Source: Prostheceraeus crozeri (Eukaryota; Platyhelminthes; Polycladida; Euryleptidae). From it: 64,000 nucleotides of DNA. The notes beneath the pieces were generated by a model. It made no database searches. It saw only the letters and a list, made by a program, of their open reading frames with translations, and was not told where the DNA came from. Made by a program: the position numbers and the translations under genes. The stretch lies in NCBI GenBank assembly GCA_907163375.1, contig CAJQUW010001859.1:744001-808000 (forward strand). The letters run 5' to 3'. Positions 47,193 through 60,307 of this stretch are shown here, piece after piece (within the stretch, counting starts at the first letter, position 1; each line of letters begins with the position of its first letter).

Positions 47193-49387
47193 AATGAAGG
47201 TCACATTAAAGAAATTGATGGTGGACTTATCAGATGACGAAGTCAAGAACAGGGAACAATGTTTACGTTATTAAATTCAAAGATTCATCTTCATACATGG
47301 ATGAACTTTTGGTTTTCGCGATCGAGACACACCAATGCAACAGAAAACTATTAGTTCTTTGATAACGGCCAGCAATGAGATCCAGCAGCAAACAAAATAA
47401 CCAAAGAAGCAGACGAAAACTATTGACCTTCTTCAAGCAGATTAAATTTGTAATTTTGCGTTTTTTAGATGTTTACACAGAGACGCACCGGACCGCGCAG
47501 CGTCCGGTGTGAATAGTGCCATAGGTTTGTTAAGGTTGTGAACGAAAATTCTGGACGCGTGAGGACGCACCGCGTCAAGTGTGAATGGACCTTTATGTGA
47601 CCACCCCACTTATGCAACTATTTTTGATTGGCATTTCAAAATTCGCAAAAGAAGGGGAGTACTGAACATTCAAAGGCTGCATGTCTTCCATTGTCTTTGA
47701 ATACATCATTGCTCTGAAATCACGTAGACATAAATTAAAGCAGCGATGTAATATCAGGGCACATGGATAAGGTAATTCAAGAAAGAAGCATTAAGGAAAT
47801 TTGTAAACAAGGGACATTGCAGTGTCTATGTTATTTTAGCAAAATATGTCACTTTTATCAATACCCCTGGAAATAAAAATTTTTCGTCTCTATTTCAATT
47901 TTTTTGTTATATATGACGAGGCGTCGGGGTCCTGCACATTCTCAGAATCCCTAATATTTAATTTTGCATGCCATTTCTATATAAACACCTAATATCTGTT
48001 TTTGCTGTACATGTAGATGCAATTTAACAGTGACTTAAGTTAAGAAAATGCATTTCAATGGAAATCATTGGAATCAAATTATTATTCGTCATGAAAACGT
48101 CAATGTAACTAGTCCATATGATTGGTATTGAACGCTTTCAGATGTAGGTACTACGTGGCAGCCACGTTGAACGACAAGTTGACTTGGAACGATCATTTTC
48201 ATCGAATAATCCTGACTACATCCGAGTTTGAATGTCTCCGAAAAGAATTTACTTGAAATGTTCAATAGGTTTTTGTGTCTTCCGTCATGTTTGTAGCACA
48301 TGCAAAACTAACACAACACATAATTTGTAATGAGTCTTGCTCTTGTCTCGTGAGACACCGAAAATCTCTATGGAAATTTTGTGGGAATTGCCACACACAG
48401 CATGAATGAATCATTTTATAAAGTAGCATCAAACATTTTCGTATAGAAGTCGACTGATACGAACCATGCTTGGTGTAGAGTGTGGTAGGCGTCTATGATG
48501 GAATATCTCCGTACTGTAGGTATAGAGATTTACCGTATTTCCTGTGATAAACATAAACGTGACGGCACTTACATATTATCACCTTCTAAATGCGGCGTTC
48601 ATTAGAAGGCGGCGCTTATTAGAATGCACGATTTTCCACTTTCTGAATTTTCCAAATTGAATAACAAAATAATTGTCAGGCTTAATACTTTCGCGGAGAG
48701 GCAACAAAACAGGGCCGAAAACTGATTCATCTTACTGCATTAGCGATGTGTTTATTGCCGACAAGGCATGTTAGCTTCGATGTTGAAGTAACACAATGGG
48801 ACTAATTTCTTGGAATTGCCAGTACAGCAGTTGAACATAATTTGTCGTTTCTTTGCCCCATGCAAAACGTGATCATGACATGAGCCTGTGCACTACTCAA
48901 CGGCACAGGAAGCTCTATATGTCACCGAATCTGAATTGATGACGATATGAAATTTGGTGCATTGACTTAGTGCGTGAGGATGAGACCTCTTTTATTACAA
49001 TGTAGACTAAAAACAGTGAAATAATTAAGAATAAGTAAGAATTAAAAAAATGCAATAGTATTGCGAAGTTCCACTAACTTCATACCGGAACCACTTTCCA
49101 TTTTAAAACTTGAATTTCTGAAAAATGACCGAATTAGTGGAATCTCAGCCCAGATGCGCGATCAGGAGGCTGAAATTGATGAAGTAGAAGTTGTTTCGAA
49201 TAGAATCACGCTGCAATATAAATGGTTCCGCTAACTTCACAAACGTCATAAATTTGACCTTCCAGCGGATCAAATCCAACAGCCTTTGAGCAAAAGTTTG
49301 AAAATGCGCTGAAACTATAAGCCACAAAAGTACATTAATTACAATAATGATAATAATACGGTTGGCTGAAATCGGTCAATCTAAAGA
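47193..49387. other. Intergenic, transposon-like scraps only
   Basis: CACCGGAC-N8-GTCCGGTG near 47490 forms a strong hairpin beside ACGCACCG-type words often seen at MITE ends. GCGGCGTTCATTAGAAGG near 48590 recalls a DNA-transposon terminus. Neither has an identified partner end. No gene was seen. Confidence 0.4.
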
Positions 49388-50093
49388 TGGCAATTGAGAC
49401 GCTACTAGCTGCAGAACAAGACCAAGCTATAAGGACCAAAGCACATTCCACTTAGATACTAAAAATTAGCAACGATGCCAAGTGCAGAATGTGTATGTCC
49501 GCATATGAGACAGCATCGGTATCCCATATTCTTACAGGATACTCTAAGCTGGCACCAGACGAATATCTGAAACGTCACAATGAGGTTGTCAGACAAATAC
49601 ATAGAGATATATGCCTACAGCATGATATCAACGTATCGACAGAGTCAGGGGAACACGCCCAGCAACCAGTGATTGAAACGGAAGCAGTAAAGATATCATG
49701 GGACTCCGAAATAAGAACCGACAAGAGAATTTCAGCAAGGAGGCCAGATGTCGTAGTTGTTGATAAAGAAAGGAAGATCGGATTCATAATTGATATAGCG
49801 CTACCAGAGGACAGAAACATAAGAAGCAAAGAGCAAGAGAAGATCACAAAGTACAAAGATTTGAAAATTGAAATACAGAGACTGTGGAAGATTCATGTGA
49901 AAGCAGTACCAGTAGTTATCGAAGCCTTAGGAGCCCACACGGAAAAGATTTCCACATAAGGAAGGAAATCCCCGGTCGACACCGAGTACCTCAGTTACTG
50001 AAGGCTGCTCTACTTGGTAGTGCCTACATACTTAGTCGCACTCTTGATCTCCTTGAGTCCTGGCAGGACTCCGAGATCCTAATCCTGAGATGA
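49388..50093 (+). pseudogene. C-terminal part of a LINE with restriction-like endonuclease
   Basis: The frame 49489-49959 contains RMCMSAYETASVSHILTGY, a Cys/His knuckle whose last Cys is now Tyr. Then comes ARRPDVVVVDKERKIGFIID with IALPEDRNI and KEQEKITKYKDLKIE. The RPD...D pattern recalls the PD-(D/E)XK-like endonuclease found at the C-terminus of some LINE proteins, which nicks the target for reverse transcription. Upstream, ETLLAAEQDQAIRTKAHST reads in frame up to a TAG. Downstream, after a frameshift near 49960, GRHRVPQLLKAALLGSAYIL continues the family tail to 50093. The reverse-transcriptase core is absent. Confidence 0.65.
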
Positions 50094-50916
50094 TTACACC
50101 GACCATGATTGTGTGAGGTCGTAACTGAAAAAAGACATTTATTCAACCGGTGTTCCAGAACTCGCTCTCCCTCTGGTTCAATTTCCTACTTGCAAGCTTG
50201 ATTGCATCTTCTGCTCGTATATTATAACCTTGCTCGTTGTTGAAAATTGCAAGGTTATTGCGTCTTGTTCCTAGACTCTTTCATTTTCCTATTGGTTATG
50301 CTAGTTTAGTGTCTAGAATGTTATGCTATCTTGGTTTCACATAGGAATTTCAAATTTTCCAAAAATTTTAGACTTTCCATTTATTGTCCTTCTTTCTACT
50401 TGATTTTTTCCACTTGAGTCTTGGTTAGTAGCCAGATTATATATTTTATGGATTAATTGATAATTTTCTTTATTTTTGTGTCAGAAAAGCTTGACTTCAT
50501 TTAAAGGGAGAACAATTAGGATTATTTCCTGAATTCTTCTGAAACCGGATAATCGAGGATGTCTCGAAGGCCTTATAGTCATTGTTGACGTGTGGAAGAT
50601 GCTATTTTCCAACGCTACTCACATTTAACTTTTACTTATCATTTGAATATTTTCCTTCTATCTCTGTACATAACAACAGCAAATCTTTGGCTTGATTGAT
50701 ATGTGTTCACAGCTAGGGTTGTTACCTAATTCTATTTGTTGCATGTTATCACCTTACATACGTGTGTTCGTTTCAGATTTCACAAAGTCTTGCATCATTT
50801 GTCACTTCGATTTCATGTGCATGCAAATGCAAAGTCATTAGATTGCATAATATTTCCCGTGAAGTGCTAATTGAATAAAATCTCATTTGACAATTGAAAG
50901 CTAGTTCCCTTTGAAG
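50094..50916. other. Non-coding, upstream of the Ig gene
   Basis: AT-rich sequence. It should hold the promoter and 5' untranslated region of the gene starting at 50917, but I see no clear TATA box or other element. Confidence 0.4.
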
Positions 50917-51031
50917 ATGACCATCTCTTTGAGAATTTGCTTCTTTTCAGTTATCTTTGGACATTCCCTTTCTCAATATGCAACTACAATTCCAACGACG
51001 AGGTCGACTTTTCGAAACAAATATACTAAAG
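50917..51031 (+). CDS. Ig-domain gene, exon 1: signal peptide
   Basis: The 115-nt coding part encodes 38 residues plus one base. A hydrophobic core (ICFFSVIFGHSLS) follows MTISLR, a typical secretion signal, with likely cleavage near SLSQ. The Thr-rich stretch ATTIPTTRSTF comes next. The ATG at 50917 is used; the frame also runs upstream through TTG. The donor AAAG|GTATAG at 51032 leaves phase 1, exactly what the Ig exon at 57552 needs. The pairing is therefore supported by frame, although 6.5 kb separate them. Confidence 0.55.
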
Positions 51032-53959
51032 GTATAGTGAGTGAATCATTAGGCAAAATGCACATTTTCTCTGTAATTCCCATCATAGATAGCACGTTAT
51101 AGCCCTGATACAGTTCATTAAGCTGAATGAGTCGTTTATGAAATTTAGATTATTTTTATTTGCCTGTTGGTGTATATCATCCATTGTTTTCTCGTTACTT
51201 GAAGTCCCCTTTTTAACTCTCTAAATCTTTTACTCCACTGTGGGTCAGAAGTTACCGAATATGTTTCCATATAATCCAGGGTAGAGGTCCAAGGAATCAA
51301 TTGCATTAATACTTTACACTTAGCAAGTTGCACTTTAATATTCTACTATATGTCAAATTACATTACCAAAAATAGTTTCATAATTGAAAAAAGGCAGAAG
51401 TATGAAGTGTCTCAAATTAAAAAAAAACAGAAATTGTACTAGGAAGTGAAATGAATTCATTTTACATTCTTAAGATGGTCGTCATTTTTGCACACACAAG
51501 CACTGAGTATTGATTGATTCATTCGTCAATTTTCAATTTCAATTATTAATCGGAAATTATGACCGCAGATGTGATTCTTCAGAGAAACCATTACAGCTTC
51601 GAAAGGAGATTAAATGGAATAAAAAAGAACTTCTTACTATTCCAGTCAAACTGAAATCCAGCATCATAAAAATACTCAGAATTCATATGGTCACATGCCT
51701 AATGAAAACCACCTTGTTTAGGCCACATTTCAACTTACCGGGCATATGCGCATCAGGCTATTTCTAAGGCAGCATTAGTCAGAGGAGCACATCAGTTCAA
51801 CGAGTAGCATGGTGGGTAGAATCTCTCTATTTCTTCAGCAGATGTGCCATGGTGCGACTCTGATTAGTTGAATTAATGATATGAAAGATCGCTTTCTGAA
51901 GAAGTAGAATAGTCGTGTGAGTGCTTGCAGCTTATGCATACATCAAGCATGTGCACTAAGTTAGGAAAGACATGTAAATGTCGTAGTCTACTCATTTATA
52001 AGACCGAAAATTACTTCTCTGTACACGCAGTTTAGTTGATCAATGATCACATTATCAATGATGATTAAGTTGCACATCAGACAATAAGCTTTGATCTATG
52101 CATTATTTTAGGCATTAGGCCTATATATTGATGATGTAGAGACTAGACGTTATATCCACCGTAAATAGATGTGCAATATTATATTGCGACTTGAGATCTA
52201 TGTCTCCGCGTACCTTTTTATTGAATTTCTATGTAAAACTGACAATTGTACAAAGTTGAGTTTTCATGCAAGCTATATATGGAGATTGCGGCTATTATTT
52301 CAATGGTTTAAATACCGGTATGTTAATCATGTTATCATGAAAAACTGCTCATTGAACTTTCCTCGATTGAGACATGCATTGTAATAACAAACATACATGT
52401 ATATTCGAAAACTGAAATGATAGATTTAAATTAATAAGATCATCCTACTTAGGGAAGATACATATCATCTATTATAAAGCAAGTGTGATTTTAGGATGTC
52501 ATGATTTTCATGCAAATATTTAATGCTCTACATTTCCAGTTAAGAGACAGTCGTGAAGTTGGTAGAACTTGGTCAGACACATTCATTATATTCAGGAGCA
52601 TACTTTATGAATTTTAGCATCAAAAGCTTTAGTCAGCAACAAAATTTTGTGTAATACTAGACAGTAAATACTTTGATAAACACTTATTTATACATTAAGA
52701 AACAGCAAGACAGAAAATATCGAGGTGCGTCCTTCACAACATAATAAGTCATAATTGTCAGTTTTTGAATTCCACAGAAGCCGTTTTGATTCTGTGAAGT
52801 ATAGTATAATATCATATCAGCTATTTAAGTCAATAAGGAGCTTGAGTTACCTGATTCTTGCCATTCATTCTGCTCTGGTTATGGCATGACTTATCAGACA
52901 TCAATTGATGTGAAGTCTCGAAACATTTTCCAGTCTACAGAAATTTCAATAATTCTATTCATTATCAAAGTGATTTTTGTTTTCAAATCATTTAGAATGC
53001 TAGAAATTACATAGTGCATCAATTCATGTGAAACCATTTATGAATTTCTTCGTACATAAATGCCTCAGAAGCAGAGCATTCCAATTTGACGATAACTGAA
53101 ACTTATGTCTTTCGTGATTCAGTTAATACAATGCATGAAATTGGTCTCTAAATGATCTTAATTGACTGATAACGCCCAATTTTATGGCTTCAAAAAATAA
53201 GCGTCTCCTTTAAAGTAGAGGTGACTTATTACAATATTCAGGTTCCAATTTCTAGGTAAATCATTACGTATTTGCACATTTATTGGACATTTCGGTATCT
53301 GCACTCTCGTAGAAGATCATTTGTTGCTTGAAATGTATTGGAACGCATTGAGAAAATTTTTCAATCATTTTCAGACAAATACTACAGATTGCTTGCATAG
53401 TTGTACAGATTTCTGCTAGCGATAAAAATATGGAACTTGAATGTCATAGTTTCGCTAATAATCAATATTCTCTGTGGATCTATTGTCTGAAGGTAAATTC
53501 AACTAATAGTTGTTACTGTGCTTGTTGTGGTCAATGTAGATATGGCACAAATTAAGTTCGAATGGACGCTAACATTCGATCTTCCTGACCGTTACTCATT
53601 TGATCAGGAATCGAGCACAGATCAGCTATAAAGCTGAACAAGTGCTGATAGTGTAGGCCGGCAGGAACTAATGTTCCTGTATCTGCAGGGAAAGAGGCCG
53701 AAAATGAAACTTACAGGGAATGATGTACAAGCCGAGATGTACTGCCGAGCTCTACCTGGTTCCTCTTCTTGTCAGACAGGATCAAAGAACAGCACATGTA
53801 AATCCAATGGGACACAGATTGAAGCTTTGATCAAAAGGAAGTTTTCCTTATATGTTCTCAAATGAAAAGACTAGAGCAATTTTTGACATAGGATGTCTTC
53901 AGATCATTGCCTGCGATGTGTATGTGCTATTATCAACAGGATGGCATCTGCATGACGTG

Positions 53960-54085
53960 GCAAAAGGTTTAACCAGGTTTTACCCTGTTTAAACCACGTT
54001 TAAACCTTGTTTCAACCAGCTTTAGTCCTGGTTAGACCTGTGTAAACCTTGATTAAACCTAGCTAAATCCTGTTTAAACTAAAAC
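53960..54085. repeat. Degenerate GTTTAAACC-rich repeats
   Basis: About eight imperfect copies of a 14-17 bp word built on CCTGGTTTAAAC. They sit just inside the left end of the possible hAT element and are echoed near its right end (55475-55565). Subterminal repeats of this kind often bind a transposase. Confidence 0.55.
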
Positions 54086-54358
54086 GCCCTCTGATATCCG
54101 ATAAATTAATCTCATGTTTATATGATTATTTAATAAACTTGCTTAAAGCGCTTATCAAAGTACATGCTCCTCTTCAAAAATGCATTTTCATATCAATCCT
54201 CGACAGCCAAGGTTTCACCAAAATCAGTATCGAATATGACGTTCCCTTGGGAACGTCACAATATTAATTTACAATATAATTACCAAATCATAATATGTGG
54301 AATAAAACAGAAAAAGAGAATCTGCAGTTCTTATCCCATGACCTGTTAAGCAGAAAAA

Positions 54359-55060
54359 TTAAGTCAAATAATAAATTAATAATACAGGGAAAAGGAAGAA
54401 AATACGTTGAACACAAACACTTGCAAATGTAAGCTCCTTTTGGACACATAACACTGGTTTGAGCCACATGAGGGCCACTCCTTCAGTTACATATAAATCA
54501 AACGAATTTTTGCACTGTTTCAGACATTTACATGTAAAGTCGTTAATTGAAACTGCTGTTCGGTGATGACTGCAGATGTCTGTAATGCTGGATGCTGGCG
54601 GTTTTGATGATCTTGGTCTACTTGTATTCGTCGCTAGCCATTTTGGGATGTGATCTTTGACCTGTTCTTGCAGAGCCCTCTGCGACTTACCTAAGGAGCC
54701 TATGCAAGCGCAACTATATTTATAGACACGAGTGTTTTGGAAGGGAAGCGGCAAAGGATCCTTCGGTGCGACAGGAGTTAAACGGTTGGTGTGAAATGTC
54801 ACAGACGCCTTGATATGGTAATATGTCTTATTCACCACTTTAGATATACTGCTGAGCCAAAAGACTGCTTTGAGGTCCGTAATACGGCATGCAAGCCATC
54901 CATAATAGGCTTTTTCTCCACTGTTGCATATGTCGTTTTTCATCAAGAACGGATATCCCAAATGGCTTATAAAAAAGCATTCTACCAGCATGAGAAAAAC
55001 AACTGATGGCAGTAATTTGACCGACACCGGAGATAATGATTGCGGGACATGCAAGTACAA
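54359..55060 (-). pseudogene. Penelope-like element C-terminus (GIY-YIG-like), decayed
   Basis: The 233-codon frame contains KDPLPLPFQNTRVYKYSCAC and then CIGSLGKSQRALQEQVKDHI, where the family has a CxxxYIGxTxRxLxxRIxEH GIY-YIG nuclease core. Downstream, SSITDICSHHRTAVSINDF and LKPVLCVQKELT match the usual conserved tail ending in PSLCVQKE. The YIG is altered and the upstream reverse transcriptase is not recognisable. In Penelope-like elements this domain nicks the target DNA; here it is certainly dead. Confidence 0.6.
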
Positions 55061-56059
55061 GATGTACTAATGACAACGCTATATAGGAACTTAAATTTAG
55101 TGTCATTCACTAAATTACCGCACTTCACTATGTATTGCAAATAATACCATGAAAAAAATTAGAAATTCTCATTATCATCATGAGACGCTGAAGTAACTGC
55201 AGCAATGGCTCGAAGCAACTTCTCCATTGTAGGAGCTACCAGTCGAATTCTTAGTTCGGTTTGGTTCAGTGTCACCGAACTGAATTTACGATCAGCATCC
55301 GCAGTATACGATGTAGGACAGCTTTTACCTTTTAGCATTGCATCAGCAAACTGCCTTGTTACGGCTCTTCGTGTGGCGAGTGTGTCTCGAACGTGTTGCT
55401 ATTCGCCAGTAGTTCCGCGATAATTAAGATTTTCAGAACAAAATAAAAAAATTCTACGTTATGAAAATATGTGACCTGTTTAAACAGAGTGTCCTGTTTG
55501 AACTGGTGGGTTTTACCTATGTTTCCACACATGTTCCACACAGGGCTTCAACAGAATGTTTAAACGATATGCCACCCTGATTATATCACTTCTGATCGAT
55601 GATGTATGAAGAGAATGTAGTTGAATGTGCATAAAATTGATTAAAATGTTTGTGTTTGCAAACATTAGGCGGCTTGTCAAATTTGAGTGTGCTTAGCTTC
55701 ACAGAAAAAGCGTGAGCATCATAGGAAAAGAGATGAAGAAATTACGCATCAAAAATTGTGGCTCCGGACTTAGTACTTTTTGCCAAGCTGCCGGCTACAA
55801 GGAATATCACATGTCTGTCTACTCTGGAAGATTTTTGCCTTAGAAGTGTAATCATAATCACAAAAATGACAAATCTCATTTTGAGTGATGAAATGAATAT
55901 TAGATCATTACGTTATTAAGTGCACCAAGTTCGGATCTACATAGGCAAATGGAATATTCTGATGTTTGACACTCAGTAACTTGCAAGACGACTAGCGTTA
56001 CAGCTTAAGGATTGTCGTTTTACTTATGTTGGGTGACAATCTACAAATTAAAAATAAGA

Positions 56060-56330
56060 AGAAGCTCGTGCACGAATTTAGGAAGAAAGCGCAGTTTCTC
56101 TCGCACTGCATGGGCAGGCATCTTATTGCATCGTCAAACGGAGTTGGTGTTCCTGGATCGCCATGTCATGGCATCAATCTGCGCGGATTTGCTTCAAATG
56201 CAAATTCTACCATTCTTGGTTCGTGAAATCGATGGAACGGACAACTGCATCCTAAAGGATGATCACCCACCTCATCGAGCAGGAACATCCTTATCAATTG
56301 CTGGAATTTGATGTCTCAGAGTTAGATTCG
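56060..56330 (+). pseudogene. Tc1-type transposase fragment
   Basis: AWAGILLHRQTELVFLDRH, then ICADLLQMQILPFL and, further on, LKDDHPPHRAGTSL. These match Tc1-family segments VWGGIxxxGRTxLVFID, YxxxxLxxxxLPF and the second catalytic Asp in QDNAPPHRA. Here the Asp-containing motif is changed. Neither the first nor the third catalytic acid is present. A short, old remnant in intron 1 of the Ig gene. Confidence 0.6.
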
Positions 56331-57551
56331 GCGCCTTATTTTCGGGAATACCACATCGCATCAGTAGACTTCTTTTAGCCACGATGGCTAAACGCGCCAT
56401 TTACAGTTTTTGTTAATAGAATAAAGTGAAATTGCTGGATCTTAGTAAGTTTTCCACATGAACATTTCGCTTTTGCAAGGCACAACTTAGCTCTTTTTGT
56501 GCAGTATTTTATAAGCAAAGTGGGAATGACATTACGAGCACTTTAATGAAGACATATTTGGAAGTCATTTAGAATTAATTGAACAAATTTACAATTTACA
56601 TGTACATTTAGAGCGCAATTCAGATCCAAGAAATGTACATTATTGTTGATTAAAGAGTTTTGAGCCTAGACTCACAACAAATTTTGATCGATCAATTTAA
56701 AAACAACTCGTTTTTTGTGCGAGACCTTTCGGCCTACGACGTAGGCCATTCTCAAGTGACTGATTTATTCACAGAAGTAAACACAGCACGATTGACAGAG
56801 ACATACATGAAGTTAAATAATCAATAATCAGAAAATCAGTCAACAATACGGATGATGATTAGGAATGAATAGCGTGGTAACAAATATAGCAATGCAAAGC
56901 TGGTTACTATGAACAATGGCAACATTTAACACCGGCGCAAAAACGAATCAGAATGCCAGCCAATCACACAGAAGACAAGCACACAAAAAACATGTTTAAA
57001 CGGCAATATAACTAAAATTAATGATGTGCATTAGAGAGTGAGCAACCAAGTAAGTTTAAAATAAAAATATATGCAAATATTTAAAAGCAAAAAAATGAAT
57101 AAAGAGTGATATTTTGTATGCATCAATATCAAATATAGGGATAACATAGAAATGTTATGAAGATGAAGTACTTCTGATATCTTCTGAGCTATTGATATCT
57201 TTTGATAAAATAATGACACCTGACACTATCATGGTTATCAGATTGCCGACTTTCATCCGTGTCATAGATATAGAAAAAGAAAGAGTTTTCAGTGTGCAGT
57301 TTTTATTGCTACCGAGTGTACATGCAAGAATTACCATTTAAACAAGCATTACTTCCGCTAAGAGAAGCTGAAAATTCAGCATTATAAACAGACACTGTAA
57401 ATAATGGATTTATCACTTTTCTTAATGACTTTGCGTTATCATGCTCATCATGCTAATGGAAAACTTATCTTTGACTCTCTGCTGATCTATATGAAATTTT
57501 AGGCGATCTGAATATAATTATTTTATCCTATTTGCTTTGTTTTAATTCCAG

Positions 57552-57866
57552 GTAGAACAAAGTTTGCCGCGGAACACATGTCATCTGTGCTGCCCTGTCT
57601 CCCAATTGAAATGCAACGGCTGGCACCTTTCGCGATTTATTGGTATCGACAAAATGATGTCAGTTTGGAGAAAATTTTTATATCCTACAATGGAAAAATT
57701 TGGAAACATAGAGATTATCAAGATAGATTGCTTTTGTTGATGGGCGCTGATTTATTGCTGACCCAACTGAAAACAGAGGACAAAGGACTTTATATTTGCC
57801 GTGTTCATTTCCGGATTAATGGTGAAGACTCTTGGGAAGTTAATAAAGTTCGACTAGTGATTGCAA
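57552..57866 (+). CDS. Ig-domain gene, exon 2: immunoglobulin V-type domain
   Basis: The 315-nt exon lies between acceptor TTAATTCCAG and donor A|GTAAAT, phase 1 on both sides, the usual arrangement for Ig domains. The domain has the B-strand Cys (SVLPC), the core Trp 15 residues later (IYWYRQ), a long strand-rich middle (LLLLMGADLLLTQL) and DKGLYICRV. That places the second Cys 67 residues after the first, typical of a V-type fold. WEVNKVRLVIA forms the last strand. The product is probably a secreted or membrane adhesion/immune-type receptor. No transmembrane segment is seen inside the window. Confidence 0.8.
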
Positions 57867-59597
57867 GTAAATACGATTTATGTTTTAATGCGATTAATGT
57901 ATTGACAAGTTTCAAAGATTGAATCACAAAGGTCAAGTTGCTAGCTATTTTTGTTATAGTAGCAGTAAAGCGACAGCTCAGAGGTGATTTCATAAATGCA
58001 TGTAATTCATAAATGTTCATAAATTCATAGACCGTTTCATAAATAGTTGCACAAAAATTTCAACTCATTTTCAAGCGTAATTTTCGTATGGAAGATGTGG
58101 CTTAATTTTAGCAAGGTTTGTGCCATATGTAGTCTCTAGTTCCATAGATTATTTTGACATGCATTTTAATTTCACAAGTGGTCAGTTGCGGTCATAGACC
58201 ATGCAAAACAAAATTGAAGGTTTTCTTTGACGCAGGATTTCAACATGAAAACGATTGAATTTTTCAATGAAAATTGACTGACAGCTTCATCCATCCATCA
58301 CTTATCTAATGATGAATGGAGGTCAAGGTTGCGCGAATGTACAAAAAAATACACTACGAATAAGGTTAATCACAAAAAATAATATTTATGTATGAGTATA
58401 TGGCAACTACACAGCAGATTCAACATTCAAAATGCATGTTTAATGTACATGTATATTTTACATCCGAATTACTGAATGTAATCCTGAATGTAATGGTCAG
58501 TGGTCGATCCGCCAGTGCACCGAAATTGCGACAGAACATGGATTTTGGAGCCGTGTTCGTTGGAGTGGAAAGTTGCAATGAAAATCTACCAGTATCTGAG
58601 TATGTGAACTCAAAGGACTGAGTGGTTGGCCATGATGGGATTTCCACTTAACATTAGGCATTTTTCATGCATGTAGTTTATTATAGGTTTATTTATTGAT
58701 ACCTTATGCGGATGATATCTATCTCCATGTATACAGTATATATGCGGATGTGTGTATTAGGTAGAGAGTAGGCTAAGTGATTATGCAACTGCTATATGAC
58801 TCCTATTGGAACATCCTAGCTGTATATAAATCTTAGTGAACGATTTTCTAGATAAGCCTGCAGCACCTTCAGATTCGTGCCTCCTAAACTATTATTTAAT
58901 ATTGTCTTCATTAGCCCGAAATGATGTCGCTGAGCTCGCATATTGATATATCATATTTTGGCGCCATATTGGCGTCTGAAATCTCTGGCTGTAATATGCT
59001 CATCTATGTACGAAGGAGCCATAATTAATCCTCAGCAACCACCATAGATACATTGCATACTTTCAGAAGATGACAAATGATTTAAACTTGCAGTCAAACT
59101 TAAAGTAATAATATTGAATTTATATACCAAAGGAATTGATTTAATTTTTTTCAAAGGCCTATTTCAGGTATACTGAAGAGCAATGTCATTTTTGGAATCA
59201 GCATGATCGATATAACAAACCTGCAGATATGAGATTCCACAAGGAACCGAAAAAAGCTTTACGTCTTTGCTCCTCCTTTTAACTTGCTTCTGACCGGAAG
59301 CAGGGTAAACTCTTCATCAATTAAAATTACCCTCCTTATGTTACCAACAGTGCAAAGTGCAAATAGCATTCTCGTGTCTCACCGACATTTCAATTATCCG
59401 ATAATTGACAATTCGTGTCTTGAAATTGTTTCTTACTACGTTAGGGAAGTGCCTTGCGATATATTTACTATCATCATCATTTTCATTGGAATATAAACCA
59501 ACAGACCTCGTTTCTTGTTGTGCAGCAGCATCATAGTCGACTAATAAAATGAAATTTATTATCTTATCTTCAGTATTAAACTTCTTTCTTTTTGCAG

Positions 59598-59630
59598 AAT
59601 TGGCCACCAAACCAACTGTTCCACATGAAG
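59598..59630 (+). CDS. Ig-domain gene, exon 3: short stalk exon
   Basis: A 33-nt exon with a strong acceptor (CTTTCTTTTTGCAG) and donor (AAG|GTATGT). It is phase 1-1 and open in the frame set by the Ig exon, reading LATKPTVPHE. It begins a Thr/Pro-rich stalk. Confidence 0.6.
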
Positions 59631-60191
59631 GTATGTAAATTATTGTTATTCATAGATTTATTGAATAAAGCGTACTTGTGACGTAAAAGTATCATACTTG
59701 TATGTTGGATGAGATAATTCGTAAACCATTGACCTATTTCAATTAATTACCGGAAGCATTTTCAGAATCTGAAATTTTCACTAAATATGTTTATTCTTTG
59801 GATGAAGATGAGCATTAGTCAGCGCATAAAATAGCACGCCGAAAATTAATATTTTCCAGTTTCGTGCGTCGTTAAATATGCTGTTTTTTAACATCTATTT
59901 CAAGAGGTCACAAACTTGAATTTTAAAACTGTCAAAATTTCAAATTGCTCCTAATGCGAATTTCAGCGTGAGACATTGATAAGATCAGGGAATTTCATTT
60001 TTAAACCATGAGTATAATTGCGTAAAGTAATAACCCACTGACAGAAATCACAAACTCAATATTATCAAGTTCACTCTCTCATTCATTCATAGCCGTGGCT
60101 TCTATGGATGGACTGAGGGATAGTACTGAGTGGACTGAGTCGACTAGGAATCAACACCAAATGCCTGGGTACTGATCCAGCAGGATTTCAG

Positions 60192-60307
60192 ATCGACTCC
60201 TGAGGCACGGGCCCGGTCCGTAGAATCTCAAATCGACTACACGGACACATGTCCAATCCGTAGAATCTCAAATGGACTACCCAGGCACGGATGCGGTAAA
60301 ATTTCTA
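60192..60307. repeat. Minisatellite, three units of ~40 bp
   Basis: Units at 60192-60231, 60232-60271 and 60272-60307 share ATCGACTAC and CCGTAGAATCTCAA. It lies in an intron of the Ig gene and is followed by AATAAAGGTATCTGTCC, which might be the end of an old retroelement. Confidence 0.6.

Larger units (their letters stand above)
53937..55579. mobile_element. Possible hAT-type element with CAGGRTGGCAT ends
   Basis: The left end is CAGGATGGCAT and the right end, read inward, CAGGGTGGCAT. Subterminal GTTTAAAC words occur at both ends. Flanking octamers ATTATCAA and ATTATATC match only partly, so the 8-bp duplication is unproven. No hAT transposase frame is visible. The interior carries a decayed Penelope-type fragment on the - strand. 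Confidence 0.4.
51032..57551 (+). other. Intron 1 of the Ig gene, transposon-filled
   Basis: No exon with good splice sites was seen here. The intron holds a possible hAT element with a Penelope-like fragment (53937-55579), a Tc1-type remnant (56060-56330) and a perfect GGCCTACGACGTAGGCC hairpin (56731-56747). The frame 53671-53865 (Cys-containing, 64 codons) has no recognised family. Confidence 0.5.

Noticed and set aside
56725..56760. GGCCTACGACGTAGGCC hairpin as a ribozyme or terminator
   Set aside because: No conserved ribozyme core around it. It may be the end of an old retroelement, but no partner end was found.
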